NCBI RefSeq assembly: GCF_034298135.1
Contig: NZ_CP139575.1
Coordinates: forward strand, 1,364,001 to 1,428,000
Origin: Lactobacillus acidophilus
GTDB taxonomy: Bacteria; Bacillota; Bacilli; Lactobacillales; Lactobacillaceae
DNA: 64,000 nt
Reading direction: 5' to 3'
Shown here piece by piece: positions 44,915 to 54,269 of the stretch (its first letter is position 1; every line of letters begins with the position of its first letter). A model generated the notes under the pieces. That model had not been told where the DNA came from. It ran no database searches and saw only the letters and a list, made by a program, of their open reading frames with translations. The position numbers and the translations under genes are program-made.

Positions 44915-44923
44915 ACGTTTACA
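44910..44923. promoter_or_regulatory. cre box between ccpA and pepQ
   Basis: TGCAAACGTTTACA matches TGWAARCGYTWNCW at 13 of 14 positions and is nearly palindromic. It overlaps the ccpA -35 and lies about 34 nt upstream of the pepQ -10, so it could affect both genes. Confidence 0.82.
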
Positions 44924-44953
44924 GCTTTTCTTTCATTTTTTCATAAAAAAACA

Positions 44954-44962
44954 TGATATACT
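44954..44962 (+). promoter_or_regulatory. pepQ promoter (extended -10)
   Basis: TG-A-TATACT extended -10, 31 nt before the pepQ ATG; no strong -35. Confidence 0.6.
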
Positions 44963-44993
44963 GACAATAACTTTAAAGAAATGAGGACCGAAC

Positions 44994-46100
44994 ATGAACT
45001 TAGATAAACTACAACAGTGGTTGCAAGATTCCAATAATGATATTGCATATATCTCCAATCCAATTACAATTTCATACTTTACTGGATATTCAATGGAACC
45101 ACATGAAAGAATTTTTGCTTTAATTGCGTTTAAAGATGCAGAACCTTTTATCTTCTGCCCTGCTTTAAATGTAGAAGAAGCTAAAGCTTCAGAATGGAAT
45201 GGTGACGTTGTTGGGTATCTCGACTCAGAAGACCCTTGGCAAATAATCGCAGATAACATCAGAAAGAGAACCAGCGATATTCATAACTGGGCAATTGAGA
45301 AAGATGATTTATCTGTAAGTCATTATCAACTTTTACGTGGCGAATTTCCTAATGCCAGTTTAACCAACGATGTTTCACCTTTTATTGAAAGACTTCGTCT
45401 TTTCAAGACACCCGAAGAAATTAAGAAATTACAAGGTGCTGGAGCAGAAGCTGACTTTGCCTTTCAAATCGGTTTTGATGCAATCAGAACTGGCGTAACT
45501 GAAAGAAGTATCGCTGGACAAATAGATTATCAATTAAAGATTCAAAAAGGCGTAATGCACGAGAGTTTTGAAACTATTGTTCAAGCTGGTAAAAATGCTG
45601 CTAACCCACACTTGGGACCAACTATGAATAAAATTCAACCCAATGAATTAGTATTATTCGATTTAGGTACTATGCATGATGGTTACGCATCAGATGCAAG
45701 TAGAACTGTAGCTTATGGCACACCTAGCGACAAACAACGTGAAATTTACGAAGTTGATAGAGAAGCTCAGCAAGCAGCTATTGAAGCAGCAAAACCTGGC
45801 ATTACTGCCGAAGAACTTGACAGTGTTGCTCGTGATATTATTACTAAAGCCGGTTATGGCGAATACTTCATTCACCGTTTAGGTCACGGTATCGGTAAAA
45901 ATGTTCACGAATTTCCATCAATTGTTCAAGGTAATGATTTAGTAATTCAAGAAGGTATGTGCTTCTCCATCGAACCAGGAATTTACATCCCCGGCTTTGC
46001 GGGAGTGCGAATTGAAGATTGTGGGGTTGTAACTAAAGATGGCTTCAAACCATTTACTCACACCGACAAAGAACTTAAAATCTTACCACTTAAAGATTAA
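44994..46100 (+). CDS. pepQ: Xaa-Pro dipeptidase (prolidase)
   Basis: Cytosolic M24 metallopeptidase cleaving X-Pro dipeptides, part of the proteolytic system that feeds on casein or host peptides. 368 residues: N-terminal creatinase-like domain (about 1-130), then pita-bread domain with metal ligands in [17 protein letters not shown], the [13 protein letters not shown] histidines, [16 protein letters not shown] and the final glutamate. Shine-Dalgarno GAGGA. Divergent from ccpA; family precedent suggests CcpA influences it. Ends at a bidirectional terminator. Confidence 0.96.
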   Translation: MNLDKLQQWLQDSNNDIAYISNPITISYFTGYSMEPHERIFALIAFKDAEPFIFCPALNVEEAKASEWNGDVVGYLDSEDPWQIIADNIRKRTSDIHNWAIEKDDLSVSHYQLLRGEFPNASLTNDVSPFIERLRLFKTPEEIKKLQGAGAEADFAFQIGFDAIRTGVTERSIAGQIDYQLKIQKGVMHESFETIVQAGKNAANPHLGPTMNKIQPNELVLFDLGTMHDGYASDASRTVAYGTPSDKQREIYEVDREAQQAAIEAAKPGITAEELDSVARDIITKAGYGEYFIHRLGHGIGKNVHEFPSIVQGNDLVIQEGMCFSIEPGIYIPGFAGVRIEDCGVVTKDGFKPFTHTDKELKILPLKD

Positions 46101-46112
46101 TCATCGCATAAT

Positions 46113-46142
46113 AAAAAAGACCGACATACGTCGGTCATTTTT
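46113..46142. terminator. Bidirectional terminator
   Basis: GACCGAC/GTCGGTC stem with ATAC loop and flanking A/T runs, between converging pepQ and the YtxH gene. Confidence 0.9.
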
Positions 46143-46152
46143 ATTGATTCAA

Positions 46153-46521
46153 TTAATCTTGTGGAGTTACAGCTGATGACGAATGAGTATCATCTTTTTC
46201 TGCATTATTTAAATCATCTACTGATTCTTCAGCATTGTTACCTTCTGCAACATCATCTTTGTTTGAATCATCAATTACGATATCATCGAAATCCTTTAAT
46301 TCTGAATCATCTTCTACATTCTTAGGGAATGATGCCAATTGATTCTTAACAATTTCTGTACCATTATCGTATTTCTTCTTTAAATCTTGAAGCTTATCGT
46401 TATCTTTAATCTTATTCTTTACATCGTCAACTTGCTCGTCACTAACAAGCAATGAACCTGCAAGAAAACCAGCTGCGCATCCAGCTACAGCACCCAATAA
46501 GAAACTTGTCAATTTTTTCAT
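46153..46521 (-). CDS. YtxH domain-containing protein
   Basis: 122 residues. One N-terminal Gly/Ala-rich transmembrane helix (FLLGAVAGCAAGFLAGSLLV) followed by a Lys/Asp-rich helical region and a strongly acidic, low-complexity tail (many D, E, N, S). This layout is typical of YtxH general-stress/envelope proteins, whose function is unknown. Shine-Dalgarno AGGAGG. Pairs with the DUF948 gene upstream (17 nt gap). Confidence 0.85.
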   Translation of the reverse strand: MKKLTSFLLGAVAGCAAGFLAGSLLVSDEQVDDVKNKIKDNDKLQDLKKKYDNGTEIVKNQLASFPKNVEDDSELKDFDDIVIDDSNKDDVAEGNNAEESVDDLNNAEKDDTHSSSAVTPQD

Positions 46522-46538
46522 AGTGAAATCCTCCTTTT

Positions 46539-46964
46539 TTAATTTTCACCTCTACGACGTCTGCGTCTTGCAAAAACTGTCGCAGCTATTGAAGAAACAA
46601 GACCCGCATGGCTGAGACGATTGCTACTAAAACGTTTAGCGATTTTTTTAGATGAATCGTTCAATTCTGAAACACTTTCACCTAAATCTGCAGCAGCTTT
46701 AACCACTGGATCTAACGTCTTCATTTTACCATTAACATCAGTCATAAGGTCATTTGTTTTATCTAATAAATCATTTGTTTGTCGTGTTAATCCATTCATG
46801 TCTTCAGTTATCATTTTTAATGATTCATTAGTCGTTTGAATAGCCACACTAGTTTGCTTTAATACCTTTGCGGTCCGTAAAAGCATTGGGATCGTGAATA
46901 ATACTAAAATCAAAAATGCAATTGCGGCAATTAAGCCAGCCAAAGCACCGTAAGAAATCGTCAT
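46539..46964 (-). CDS. DUF948 domain-containing membrane protein
   Basis: 141 residues: N-terminal transmembrane helix (LAGLIAAIAFLILVLFTIPMLL), then a long helical, probably coiled-coil region (SVAIQTTNESLKMITEDMNGL and TNDLLDKTNDLMTDVNGKM), ending in an arginine cluster RRRRRRG. Matches DUF948, often found beside YtxH proteins in Firmicutes and presumed to act in stress or envelope functions. First gene of the pair, divergent from the MscS gene. Confidence 0.88.
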   Translation of the reverse strand: MTISYGALAGLIAAIAFLILVLFTIPMLLRTAKVLKQTSVAIQTTNESLKMITEDMNGLTRQTNDLLDKTNDLMTDVNGKMKTLDPVVKAAADLGESVSELNDSSKKIAKRFSSNRLSHAGLVSSIAATVFARRRRRRGEN

Positions 46965-47070
46965 ATATTACCTCCATATCATCTAAAGAAAGTCTAGCAT
47001 GAATATACTTTATTCTCAATCCATATATTGTTATTCTTATTAAAACACATTTTTATAGAAAGGACATAAT

Positions 47071-47922
47071 ATGAAGATCCCTTCACAACTACACATTCAA
47101 AAAATCGAAATTGATTGGAATAAAATTAGCCAAAACCTATTATCAATAATTTGGCAATTAGCAATTACTACCCTTATTTTTTATCTTTTATCACACTTTG
47201 GCCATAAAATAATTAATAATTATTTAGCTAAACATAATACATTAAAAAATAAACGTTCAAAAACCATCGCTGCATTAATTAATAGTATTTTTCAATATAC
47301 TTTAATTTTCTTCTATTTATTTGGAATATTATCAATATTAGGAGTTCCCGTTGGTACGCTTCTTGCTAGTGCCGGTATTTTTTCACTTGCTTTAGGAATG
47401 GGAGCACAAGGTTTCGTAAGTGACCTAGTTAACGGTTTCTTTATTTTAAGCGAAGATCAATTTGACGTTGGTGATTTAGTACAAATTGGTACAAGCGTAG
47501 GCACTGTAGTTCAATTAGGACTCAGAACTACTAGATTAAAAGGTTCCGATGGCTCAATTATCTACATCCCTAATCGAAATATTACTATTGTACAAAACCT
47601 AGCCCATGGTGGTGTGGGACTAGATATTAATTTAGACCTTAGTACTAAAAATGACATTAATAAAGTCGAAACTCTTATCAAAAAATGTAATCAAACTATT
47701 CATCCTGAGAAAAAAACGATCATTCAAGGTCCAAGTATCGTAGGCATTACGGGACAAACAGGTCAAAAATTCACCTACTGTGTCCATTTTCAAGTTAAAC
47801 CAGGTAAAAGTAGCGCTGTTAAGAATTTATATTTAACTAAATATATTGAAATATTGCGAGAAAATGATATCGAATTTGCCGATATACCTAGTCAAATTAC
47901 TACAATTACTAAGACGAAATAA
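47071..47922 (+). CDS. Small-conductance mechanosensitive channel (MscS family)
   Basis: Osmotic safety valve, 283 residues. Three N-terminal hydrophobic segments end in the pore-lining third helix with Gly/Ala spacing (GTLLASAGIFSLALGMGAQGF), then the beta domain begins DLVNGFFILSEDQFDVGDLVQIG and IPNRNITIVQNL, and a C-terminal alpha/beta domain. Shine-Dalgarno AGAAAGGA. Single gene ended by a bidirectional terminator. A second osmotic valve, MscL, lies 2 kb downstream. Confidence 0.93.
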   Translation: MKIPSQLHIQKIEIDWNKISQNLLSIIWQLAITTLIFYLLSHFGHKIINNYLAKHNTLKNKRSKTIAALINSIFQYTLIFFYLFGILSILGVPVGTLLASAGIFSLALGMGAQGFVSDLVNGFFILSEDQFDVGDLVQIGTSVGTVVQLGLRTTRLKGSDGSIIYIPNRNITIVQNLAHGGVGLDINLDLSTKNDINKVETLIKKCNQTIHPEKKTIIQGPSIVGITGQTGQKFTYCVHFQVKPGKSSAVKNLYLTKYIEILRENDIEFADIPSQITTITKTK

Positions 47923-47955
47923 AAAGAAGTTAGTGAGAAATACTAACTTCTTTTT
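47921..47955. terminator. Bidirectional terminator
   Basis: 14-bp stem AAAAAGAAGTTAGT/ACTAACTTCTTTTT, loop GAGAAAT, between converging MscS and rdgB genes. Confidence 0.92.
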
Positions 47956-47958
47956 ACT

Positions 47959-48579
47959 TTATTCAAATTGTTCAAGCCAGGCTGGCAATACTTTAAGTAA
48001 TTCTCTTACAACATTACCACGGTGCGAAATTTCATTTTTTTCATCAGTAGTCATTTGAGCAAAGGTCTTATCCTTTTTGGGCACAAAGAATAATGGATCA
48101 TAGCCAAAACCATCGTCGCCTCTAGGTGCTGCTAAAATACGACCAGAACAAGTACCTGAGACAACTAAATCTTTTTCAAATTCTCCCGGCATTGATACTA
48201 CAATAGTTGTCCAAAACTTAGCAGTTCTTTTTTCATCAGGTATCCCACCTAAATTTGCTAGCAATTTTGCATTATTTTTAGCATCATTATGAGCTTCTCC
48301 TGCATAGCGGGCACTTCTTACACCTGGTTCACCATTCAAAGCATCAACCATTAATCCAGAATCATCAGCAATTGTAGGGAGTTTACTATAATCTGCCAAT
48401 TCATGAGCTTTAATTTTGGCATTCGCTTCAAAAGTCCTTCCACTTTCAATTGGATGTGGTGGATTATCCAGATCACTATTGGTGATTATTTCTACATCAA
48501 CACCAGCTGTCTTAAAGGCTTCCTTTAGTTCTCTAGCTTTGCCCTTATTGCCAGTAGCAAATAAAATTTTTTGGCTCAT
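47959..48579 (-). CDS. rdgB: XTP/dITP diphosphatase (RdgB/HAM1)
   Basis: Removes non-canonical purine triphosphates (ITP, XTP, dITP) before they enter DNA or RNA. 206 residues with family motifs FATGNKGKARELKEAF, TIADDSGLMVDALNGEPGVRSARYAG and DGFGYDPLFFVP. Start codon overlaps the murI stop by one base (TAATG) with GGAG inside murI as Shine-Dalgarno. The racE/murI-rdgB pairing is common in Firmicutes. Confidence 0.96.
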   Translation of the reverse strand: MSQKILFATGNKGKARELKEAFKTAGVDVEIITNSDLDNPPHPIESGRTFEANAKIKAHELADYSKLPTIADDSGLMVDALNGEPGVRSARYAGEAHNDAKNNAKLLANLGGIPDEKRTAKFWTTIVVSMPGEFEKDLVVSGTCSGRILAAPRGDDGFGYDPLFFVPKKDKTFAQMTTDEKNEISHRGNVVRELLKVLPAWLEQFE

Positions 48580-49382
48580 TAATAATTCTCCGTATCTACA
48601 TGCTTAGACGTCAAAGTATCATCGTCCATAAATGTACGAGCTAATTTATCAAACGTTTCTGAATTACCGGTTGTGTAATATTCATGGACTGCTTTTTCAC
48701 TATCACTAAATAGTCCGTCACGACGCATCACATTAAAAGTATATTGAGCAACTTGATCAGCAGGATCCAAGATAGTTACTTCTTTATTATTAATTGCTTC
48801 CTCAAATTCTTTTTGAATCAATGGATAATGTGTGCAACCCAAAACCAACGTATCAAACTCTTTTCCCATTAAAGGAGCTAAGCTTTCTTTTACCACTTTT
48901 AAATTAGTAGCATAATCTTTTTGCGCTTCTACTAACGGGGCCAATTTAGGAGCAGCTAATTCTGTTACCTTAATTTCAGGATCACGGAATTTAATTTCTT
49001 TTTGATATGCATGAGAAGCAACAGTCACATTAGTTGCCACAACTGCTACATTTTTATTTTTTGTAGTTCTAGCTGCGGCAAGTGCACCTGATTGAATAAC
49101 CCCAATAATCTGTTGTTCAACTTCTTTTTGCATCGTAGGCATTGCTACAGCAGTTGCTGTATTACAGGCAATAACAATTAATTTCACGTTTTTTTCAAGT
49201 AAAAACTTAACTGATCTGCGTGTTAAATTAATAATATCTTCTCGAGTTCTATCGCCATAAGGGATGTGAGCATTATCACCTATAAAAATGGTGGATTCAT
49301 TAGGTAATTTTTCAATTACCTTTTTTGCAACTGACAGGCCACCAAACCCTGAATCCAGTAGTCCAATTGGACGATTATCCAT
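48579..49382 (-). CDS. murI: Glutamate racemase
   Basis: Supplies D-glutamate for peptidoglycan. 267 residues. PIGLLDSGFGGLSVAKK carries the first catalytic region, VIACNTATA the first catalytic cysteine and LGCTHYPLI the second cysteine with its histidine. Shine-Dalgarno AAGAGG. Heads the murI-rdgB operon and is divergent from the yslB gene. Confidence 0.97.
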   Translation of the reverse strand: MDNRPIGLLDSGFGGLSVAKKVIEKLPNESTIFIGDNAHIPYGDRTREDIINLTRRSVKFLLEKNVKLIVIACNTATAVAMPTMQKEVEQQIIGVIQSGALAAARTTKNKNVAVVATNVTVASHAYQKEIKFRDPEIKVTELAAPKLAPLVEAQKDYATNLKVVKESLAPLMGKEFDTLVLGCTHYPLIQKEFEEAINNKEVTILDPADQVAQYTFNVMRRDGLFSDSEKAVHEYYTTGNSETFDKLARTFMDDDTLTSKHVDTENY

Positions 49383-49471
49383 AATAAAAACCTCTTATTA
49401 AGAAAAAAATTATTTTCTACTCCTACTAGTTTACGGTAAAATAAAAAAGAATAAAAGGGATGAACAAGTTT

Positions 49472-49882
49472 ATGACAGAAAATACAGAACACGCTAACGA
49501 ACACGTATATTTTATTAATCAACTATACCGTGATTTTCTTTTACCAACAATTTTGGGCGATGACAATGCGCCAATTCTTTATTGGGCAGGCAAGAGAATC
49601 GCACGACATTATGATCTAGCCAATTTTGAAGATTTATCAGACTTTTTTGCAATGGCTGAATTTGGCAAATTAGAAAAAGTAAAAGAGAGACGTTCTTCAA
49701 TTACTTTTGAATTAAGTGGTCAAACGGTAGAAGATCGTTTAAATAGTGATAGTAAAGAATTTTCACTTGAAAGTGGTATGATTGCAGAGGCTGTACAAAA
49801 AGAAACTGAGCGAGTTACCGAAAGTGAAATTAATATTTTAAAGAAAGAAAAGAAAGTCCAAATCACTGCTAAGTTTAATTAA
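49472..49882 (+). CDS. yslB: YslB family protein (DUF2507)
   Basis: About 136 residues, cytosolic, V4R-like fold family of unknown function. Conserved parts are VYFINQLYRDFLLPTILGDDNAPILYWAGKRIARHY (in pieces FLLPTILGDD and LYWAGKRIAR) and EFSLESGMIAEAVQ near the end. In many lactobacilli it sits beside murI, as here. Two ATGs are possible, 49460 and 49472; the AAGGG Shine-Dalgarno touches the first, so 49472 is preferred, but spacing is long (12 nt). Confidence 0.87.
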   Translation: MTENTEHANEHVYFINQLYRDFLLPTILGDDNAPILYWAGKRIARHYDLANFEDLSDFFAMAEFGKLEKVKERRSSITFELSGQTVEDRLNSDSKEFSLESGMIAEAVQKETERVTESEINILKKEKKVQITAKFN

Positions 49883-49987
49883 TTTTTAATAAAAAATAAG
49901 CTAATTTATAGACTATAAATTAATACCCCTATATACTTTTAAGTAACTAAAATATTATTTGGGATTTAGGTATAGGAGTAGAATAAA

Positions 49988-50362
49988 ATGCTTAAAGAAT
50001 TTAAACAATTCATTGCCCGCGGAAACGTAATTGATTTAGCTGTTGGTGTTATCATCGGAGCTGCCTTTACTGCAATTGTTCAATCACTTGTTAAAAATTT
50101 GATCAATCCTTTAATCGGCATCTTTGTAGGTAAAATTGACTTATCTAATCTTGTTTTTAAGGTGGGAGACGCCACATTTAAATACGGTAGTTTTATAAAT
50201 TCCGTAATTAATTTCTTAATTATTTCTTTCGTAGTCTTTTTAATTGTTAAAACTGTTAATAAAATTACCAAAAAAGAAGAGGAAGAAAAGCCTGACACAC
50301 CTACTGAAACAGATTACTTAAAAGAAATCCGTGATTTACTTAAAGAAAAAGAAACAAAATAA
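49988..50362 (+). CDS. mscL: Large-conductance mechanosensitive channel MscL
   Basis: Emergency osmolyte-release channel. 124 residues, usual length: N-terminal amphipathic [24 protein letters not shown] with the pore-lining first helix, [17 protein letters not shown], a second transmembrane helix [19 protein letters not shown], and a charged C-terminal bundle ([17 protein letters not shown]). Shine-Dalgarno TAGGAG. Single gene, bidirectional terminator behind it. Confidence 0.97.
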   Translation: MLKEFKQFIARGNVIDLAVGVIIGAAFTAIVQSLVKNLINPLIGIFVGKIDLSNLVFKVGDATFKYGSFINSVINFLIISFVVFLIVKTVNKITKKEEEEKPDTPTETDYLKEIRDLLKEKETK

Positions 50363-50394
50363 AAAGCTTGAGACACTTTTGTCTCAAGCTTTTT
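50361..50394. terminator. Bidirectional terminator
   Basis: 15-bp stem AAAAAGCTTGAGACA and complement around a CTTT loop, between converging mscL and trxA. Confidence 0.93.
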
Positions 50395-50405
50395 ATTTTT
50401 CTCAA

Positions 50406-50717
50406 TTAGTTAGCATATTGATCTAAAATTTGGTTTAATTTTTCCTTTGGAGTGTAACCAGTAATACGATCAACAATGTTACCGTCTTTTTTGATAATCA
50501 AAGTTGGGATAGCCATAATTCCTAAATTCTTAGCAGTATCTTGATTTTGATCTACATCCATCTTGTAAAATTTTACATCTTGACGTTCTTCAGCTAATTG
50601 TTCAATTACTGGTGATTGCATCTTACATGGACCACACCAAGTTGCCCAAAAATCAATTAAGGCTACGCCACTATTAGTTTCTTCTTCAAAATTTTGGTCA
50701 TTAATTGCTTCAACCAT
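50406..50717 (-). CDS. trxA: Thioredoxin
   Basis: Cytosolic disulfide reductant of 103 residues. Active site WCGPC at 27-31, conserved cis-Pro loop IPTLIIKKDG. Start chosen at ATG 50717 (MVEAINDQNF), with GAGGTG upstream; an in-frame ATG ten codons earlier has no Shine-Dalgarno. It follows mutS2 at 77 nt, an order seen widely in lactobacilli. Confidence 0.97.
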   Translation of the reverse strand: MVEAINDQNFEEETNSGVALIDFWATWCGPCKMQSPVIEQLAEERQDVKFYKMDVDQNQDTAKNLGIMAIPTLIIKKDGNIVDRITGYTPKEKLNQILDQYAN

Positions 50718-50794
50718 ATTTTTCACCTCATAAAAACTTTCATTCATGTTATCACCATTATAAGTCCATCAACTTACTTTTTGCAAGTAAATTG

Positions 50795-53152
50795 CTATTT
50801 TAACTGAACAATTGTTGCACCATTACCACCTTCATTTGCTGGTGCATAATTAAAGTTTTTAACATGATTGCTACTACGCAAATATTGCCATACCCCTTTA
50901 CGTATTGCACCAGTACCGATACCGTGAATTATTGTTACAGTATCGAGTCCTGCGAGCAATACTGAATCAATATAACGATCTAAATTAGTCATTGCTTCAT
51001 CATATCGCTGACCTCTTAAATCTAATTCACTGTGAGCATTGCTTCTTCTAACTGCACTAGTTGCACGAACAAGACGCTTAGGTTTAGCTGTTGATTGACT
51101 ATTATCAATTCTTTCAACGTCACGATCACTAACCTTGACTTTAATGATACCCATCTGAACTTCATATTCATGTTCGGATAGCTGCTTAGTAATCGTCCCT
51201 GTTTGTCCATATGACAAGACTTTTACTCTGTCACCTATACTTACATGATGGCGACGTTTTTCACGCTGTAAGACCTTATTATGAGCCAAATTATTAGCTT
51301 GACGTTCTAAACTATTCAACTCACCTTTAGCTTCAATAATCTTATTTTCTTTAATTCCAACATTCTTCTGTTGTTCAAGCTGCTCAATAATCTTATCTGC
51401 CTTTTTACGACGTTTAGCAATAATTTCATTGGCACGTTCTTGGGCAAAGTCAAGTTGCTTTTGTACTCTTTGATTATACCAATCAAGTGCCTGCTGTAAT
51501 TTTTGCTCTAACTTTTGACTACGATCAAGACTAGTCTCTAAACGATTACGGGCAGTTGTTGCAGCCTTAGTTTGAGCATTTAATTTAGCAATCATCTTGT
51601 TAATATCGGAATCTTCATCTGACATTAATTCTTGGGCATTTTTTACTACATCTTCGCGCATCCCTAATCTACGTGCAATCGCAAAAGCGTTACTATGACC
51701 TGGAATACCAATTTGGAGACGATAAGTTGGCGACAACGTCTTCAAATCAAATTCCATTGAAGCATTTGTAGTACGCGGTCTGTTATAACCATACAACTTC
51801 AATTCAGGATAGTGAGTCGTAACCATAATCTTAGCATCTTTTTTACGTAAGAAGTCCAGAATACTGATGGCTAAACTAGCACCTTCTTCAGGATCCGTAC
51901 CAGCTCCGATTTCATCGATTAATACCAAAGTCTCACTATTTACATTTTTCATAATTGCAATAATGTCATTCATATGAGATGAAAATGTACTAAGTGATTG
52001 CTCAATCGATTGTTCATCACCAATATCAGCATAAATTTGTTCAAATACGCCAACTTGACTATCTTCTTCAGCCGGGATAAACAACCCAGATTGTGCCATT
52101 AATTGAAGCAAACCTGCAGTCTTTAAAGTGATAGTCTTACCACCGGTATTAGGACCAGTAATCAGCATCGTATCAAAATCGCCACCTAAGCGAATATTGT
52201 TAGGAACAACTTTTTCAGGATTAATTAATGGATGACGAGCATTACGTAAATTTAATGAATGATCTTTAGTTAATTTAGGTTCACTAGCCTTCATTTCCTT
52301 AGCTAATTTTGCCTTTGCTTGCAAAAAGTCCAAGCTAGTTAAAGCAGAAGCAATATTATTCAGACTATCAATATCTTCTCGTGCAATATTAGATAAATGC
52401 TTTAAAATATTGCGGATTTCTTGCTTTTCTTTTGCAATTAAATTTTGTTGACGATTATTCAAGTTTAAAACTGCTTCAGGTTCTACAAATAAGGTTTGAC
52501 CACTAGCACTTTGATCATGAACAACACCACCGAATTTTGCTCTGTATTCTTGCTTTACAGGAATAACGTAACGATCATCACGAATAGTTACAATTTGTTC
52601 AGATAAATACTTACTGCTATTGCCTTTAGTATAAGTAGTCATTCGATTCTTAATGTCTTCTTCGTTACTTGCAATATCGTGACGTAGCCGTGCCAATTCG
52701 CTTGATGCTGTATCTAAAACTTCTCCATCATAATCTATTGATTTCTTTAATTCCCTAAAAAGTAAATCTGGTACATCTAGTTGATCCAAAATAGGATCGA
52801 TAATTGTTAAATCTACTTTTTCGTCTACGTCTTCCAAAAACTCATTAATTTCTTGAGCCAAACTTAAAACTAAGAGTAAATTTCCTAATTCTTGAGCATT
52901 TAGGTTTGCCTTAACACCCAAGCGCTTAGTACTTGGTCTAACATCCTTAAAATTAGTTAAAGGTAATTGTCCTTTAATCCTAAGCAAATTAGTTAACGCT
53001 AAAGTTTGCTTTATATCATTTTGTACTTGGTCAAAATCACTACTTGGCAACAACTTTTCCGCCCTTTCTTTAGCTGGACTTGTAATTGCCAACGCCCCTA
53101 AGCGATCAGTAATTTCACCAAATTCTAGAATTTTTAAAATTTTATTATTCAT
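50795..53152 (-). CDS. mutS2: Endonuclease MutS2 (RqcU-type, MutS family with Smr domain)
   Basis: 785 residues. N-terminal MutS core/lever region, ABC-type ATPase (about 320-520) with Walker A GPNTGGKTITLK and Walker B TLVLIDEIGAGTDPEEG, a long coiled coil (about 520-630, many K/E/Q), then the C-terminal Smr nuclease domain with LDLRGQRYDEAM and HGIGTGAIRKGVW. In Firmicutes MutS2 suppresses recombination or, by more recent work, splits collided ribosomes; it is not a mismatch-repair protein. Confidence 0.96.
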   Translation of the reverse strand: MNNKILKILEFGEITDRLGALAITSPAKERAEKLLPSSDFDQVQNDIKQTLALTNLLRIKGQLPLTNFKDVRPSTKRLGVKANLNAQELGNLLLVLSLAQEINEFLEDVDEKVDLTIIDPILDQLDVPDLLFRELKKSIDYDGEVLDTASSELARLRHDIASNEEDIKNRMTTYTKGNSSKYLSEQIVTIRDDRYVIPVKQEYRAKFGGVVHDQSASGQTLFVEPEAVLNLNNRQQNLIAKEKQEIRNILKHLSNIAREDIDSLNNIASALTSLDFLQAKAKLAKEMKASEPKLTKDHSLNLRNARHPLINPEKVVPNNIRLGGDFDTMLITGPNTGGKTITLKTAGLLQLMAQSGLFIPAEEDSQVGVFEQIYADIGDEQSIEQSLSTFSSHMNDIIAIMKNVNSETLVLIDEIGAGTDPEEGASLAISILDFLRKKDAKIMVTTHYPELKLYGYNRPRTTNASMEFDLKTLSPTYRLQIGIPGHSNAFAIARRLGMREDVVKNAQELMSDEDSDINKMIAKLNAQTKAATTARNRLETSLDRSQKLEQKLQQALDWYNQRVQKQLDFAQERANEIIAKRRKKADKIIEQLEQQKNVGIKENKIIEAKGELNSLERQANNLAHNKVLQREKRRHHVSIGDRVKVLSYGQTGTITKQLSEHEYEVQMGIIKVKVSDRDVERIDNSQSTAKPKRLVRATSAVRRSNAHSELDLRGQRYDEAMTNLDRYIDSVLLAGLDTVTIIHGIGTGAIRKGVWQYLRSSNHVKNFNYAPANEGGNGATIVQLK

Positions 53153-53180
53153 AGCTTCTTATTAATTTTCTAAAACTAAC

Positions 53181-53210
53181 AAAAAGGACTAGCCACAGCC
53201 AGTCCTTTTT
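53181..53210 (-). terminator. Terminator of the alaS-ireB-ruvX-DUF1292 block
   Basis: AAAAAGGACT/AGTCCTTTTT stem, T-run on the minus strand, adjacent to the DUF1292 stop codon. Confidence 0.88.
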
Positions 53211-53522
53211 TTATTTACCACTTAAGCGGTCATCGTCCAAGAAAGTATTTAAAACTCCTTGTACCATATTCCACTCATCATCAGATTCAATTTCATGTAA
53301 GTCACTACTTGTTACATCACCTGTATCATCTGCATCGTAACTAAAAGCTTGTACTTCAATATCCTCATCATCGCCAACAGCGGCTGGATAAAGAAGCACA
53401 TATGACTTGTCATAGTCATCTGAATGAAAAGTAAATAATACTTCATACAATTCTTCATTACCTTGATCATCGATCAAAGTAATTTGACGATCGTTATCGT
53501 CACCATTAACTTGTGCTGCCAT
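53211..53522 (-). CDS. DUF1292 family protein (YrzB type)
   Basis: 103-residue acidic protein of unknown function. Conserved pattern ITLIDDQGNEELYEVLFTFHSDDYDKSYVLLYPA (in pieces TLIDDQGNEELYEVLFTF and KSYVLLYP) followed by the FSYDADDTGD segment. Start ATG 53522 is two bases from the ruvX stop with AAAGGA upstream. The ireB-ruvX-DUF1292 trio is kept together across Firmicutes. Confidence 0.92.
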   Translation of the reverse strand: MAAQVNGDDNDRQITLIDDQGNEELYEVLFTFHSDDYDKSYVLLYPAAVGDDEDIEVQAFSYDADDTGDVTSSDLHEIESDDEWNMVQGVLNTFLDDDRLSGK

Positions 53523-53523
53523 T

Positions 53524-53952
53524 TTAATCCTTTCGGTGTAAATCCAAATAATTTTGCAAGATGAGCACTGCTGCCATCTGATCAATCACTTGTTTACGTT
53601 TCTTACGGTCATGCATACCAGCATCTTCTATAAGTACTCGTCGTGATTCAATTGTTGTTAATCTTTCATCTGAATAATACACAGGTAAATTGAACTTCTC
53701 CTCAAGTCTCTTACCATATGCCTTGCTTCGAGCAACCGAATTACCAGAAGTCCCATCCATATTTTTAGGTAATCCTAAAACAAAACCGTCGACATCATAT
53801 TGTCTAACAAGCTTCTTTAATGGACGCATACCAAAATTATATTTGGTTTCATCAATCTGAATAGTCTCTAATTTTTGAGCAGTAATCCCCAGTTCATCAC
53901 TAATTGCTACTCCAACAGTTTTAGAGCCTACATCTAGTCCCAACAATCGCAT
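53524..53952 (-). CDS. ruvX: Putative pre-16S rRNA nuclease / Holliday junction resolvase-like RuvX (YqgF)
   Basis: 142 residues, RNase H fold. [17 protein letters not shown] gives the first catalytic Asp, [12 protein letters not shown] the nucleotide-binding-like loop, and [11 protein letters not shown] plus [20 protein letters not shown] the remaining acidic residues. Known in E. coli to help mature the 16S 5' end. Its start overlaps the ireB stop by one base (TAATG). Confidence 0.95.
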   Translation of the reverse strand: MRLLGLDVGSKTVGVAISDELGITAQKLETIQIDETKYNFGMRPLKKLVRQYDVDGFVLGLPKNMDGTSGNSVARSKAYGKRLEEKFNLPVYYSDERLTTIESRRVLIEDAGMHDRKKRKQVIDQMAAVLILQNYLDLHRKD

Positions 53953-54209
53953 TATTTATTCTTACCAAGATAACTCTTAACAAGTTCTTCAATAATCTCA
54001 TCACGTTCATGCTTAAGAATTAAATTACGAGCATCATTGTGCCGTGGAATATAAGCAGGATCGCCAGAAAGTAAGTAACCTACAATCTGGTTGATAGGAT
54101 TATAGCCCTTTTCTTCAAGCGCATTGTAAACATCTTGCAGAGTGTCATAAACATTTTTTCCTTTGTTTTGGTTAAAGTCAAAATGCATAGTCTTATCTAG
54201 CGAACTCAT
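53952..54209 (-). CDS. ireB: IreB family regulatory phosphoprotein (DUF965)
   Basis: 85 residues from ATG 54209 with AGGAGG Shine-Dalgarno. Highly conserved small protein ([36 protein letters not shown]). In Enterococcus it is phosphorylated by the Ser/Thr kinase IreK and affects cephalosporin tolerance. Possible own promoter in the 60-nt gap after alaS (TTGTGT-N17-TAAAAT on the minus strand). Confidence 0.95.
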   Translation of the reverse strand: MSSLDKTMHFDFNQNKGKNVYDTLQDVYNALEEKGYNPINQIVGYLLSGDPAYIPRHNDARNLILKHERDEIIEELVKSYLGKNK

Positions 54210-54269
54210 ATTTATTCCTCCTGTCAACAATTTTACTTGAAAAAAAGACTAAACACAATTAATAAATTC

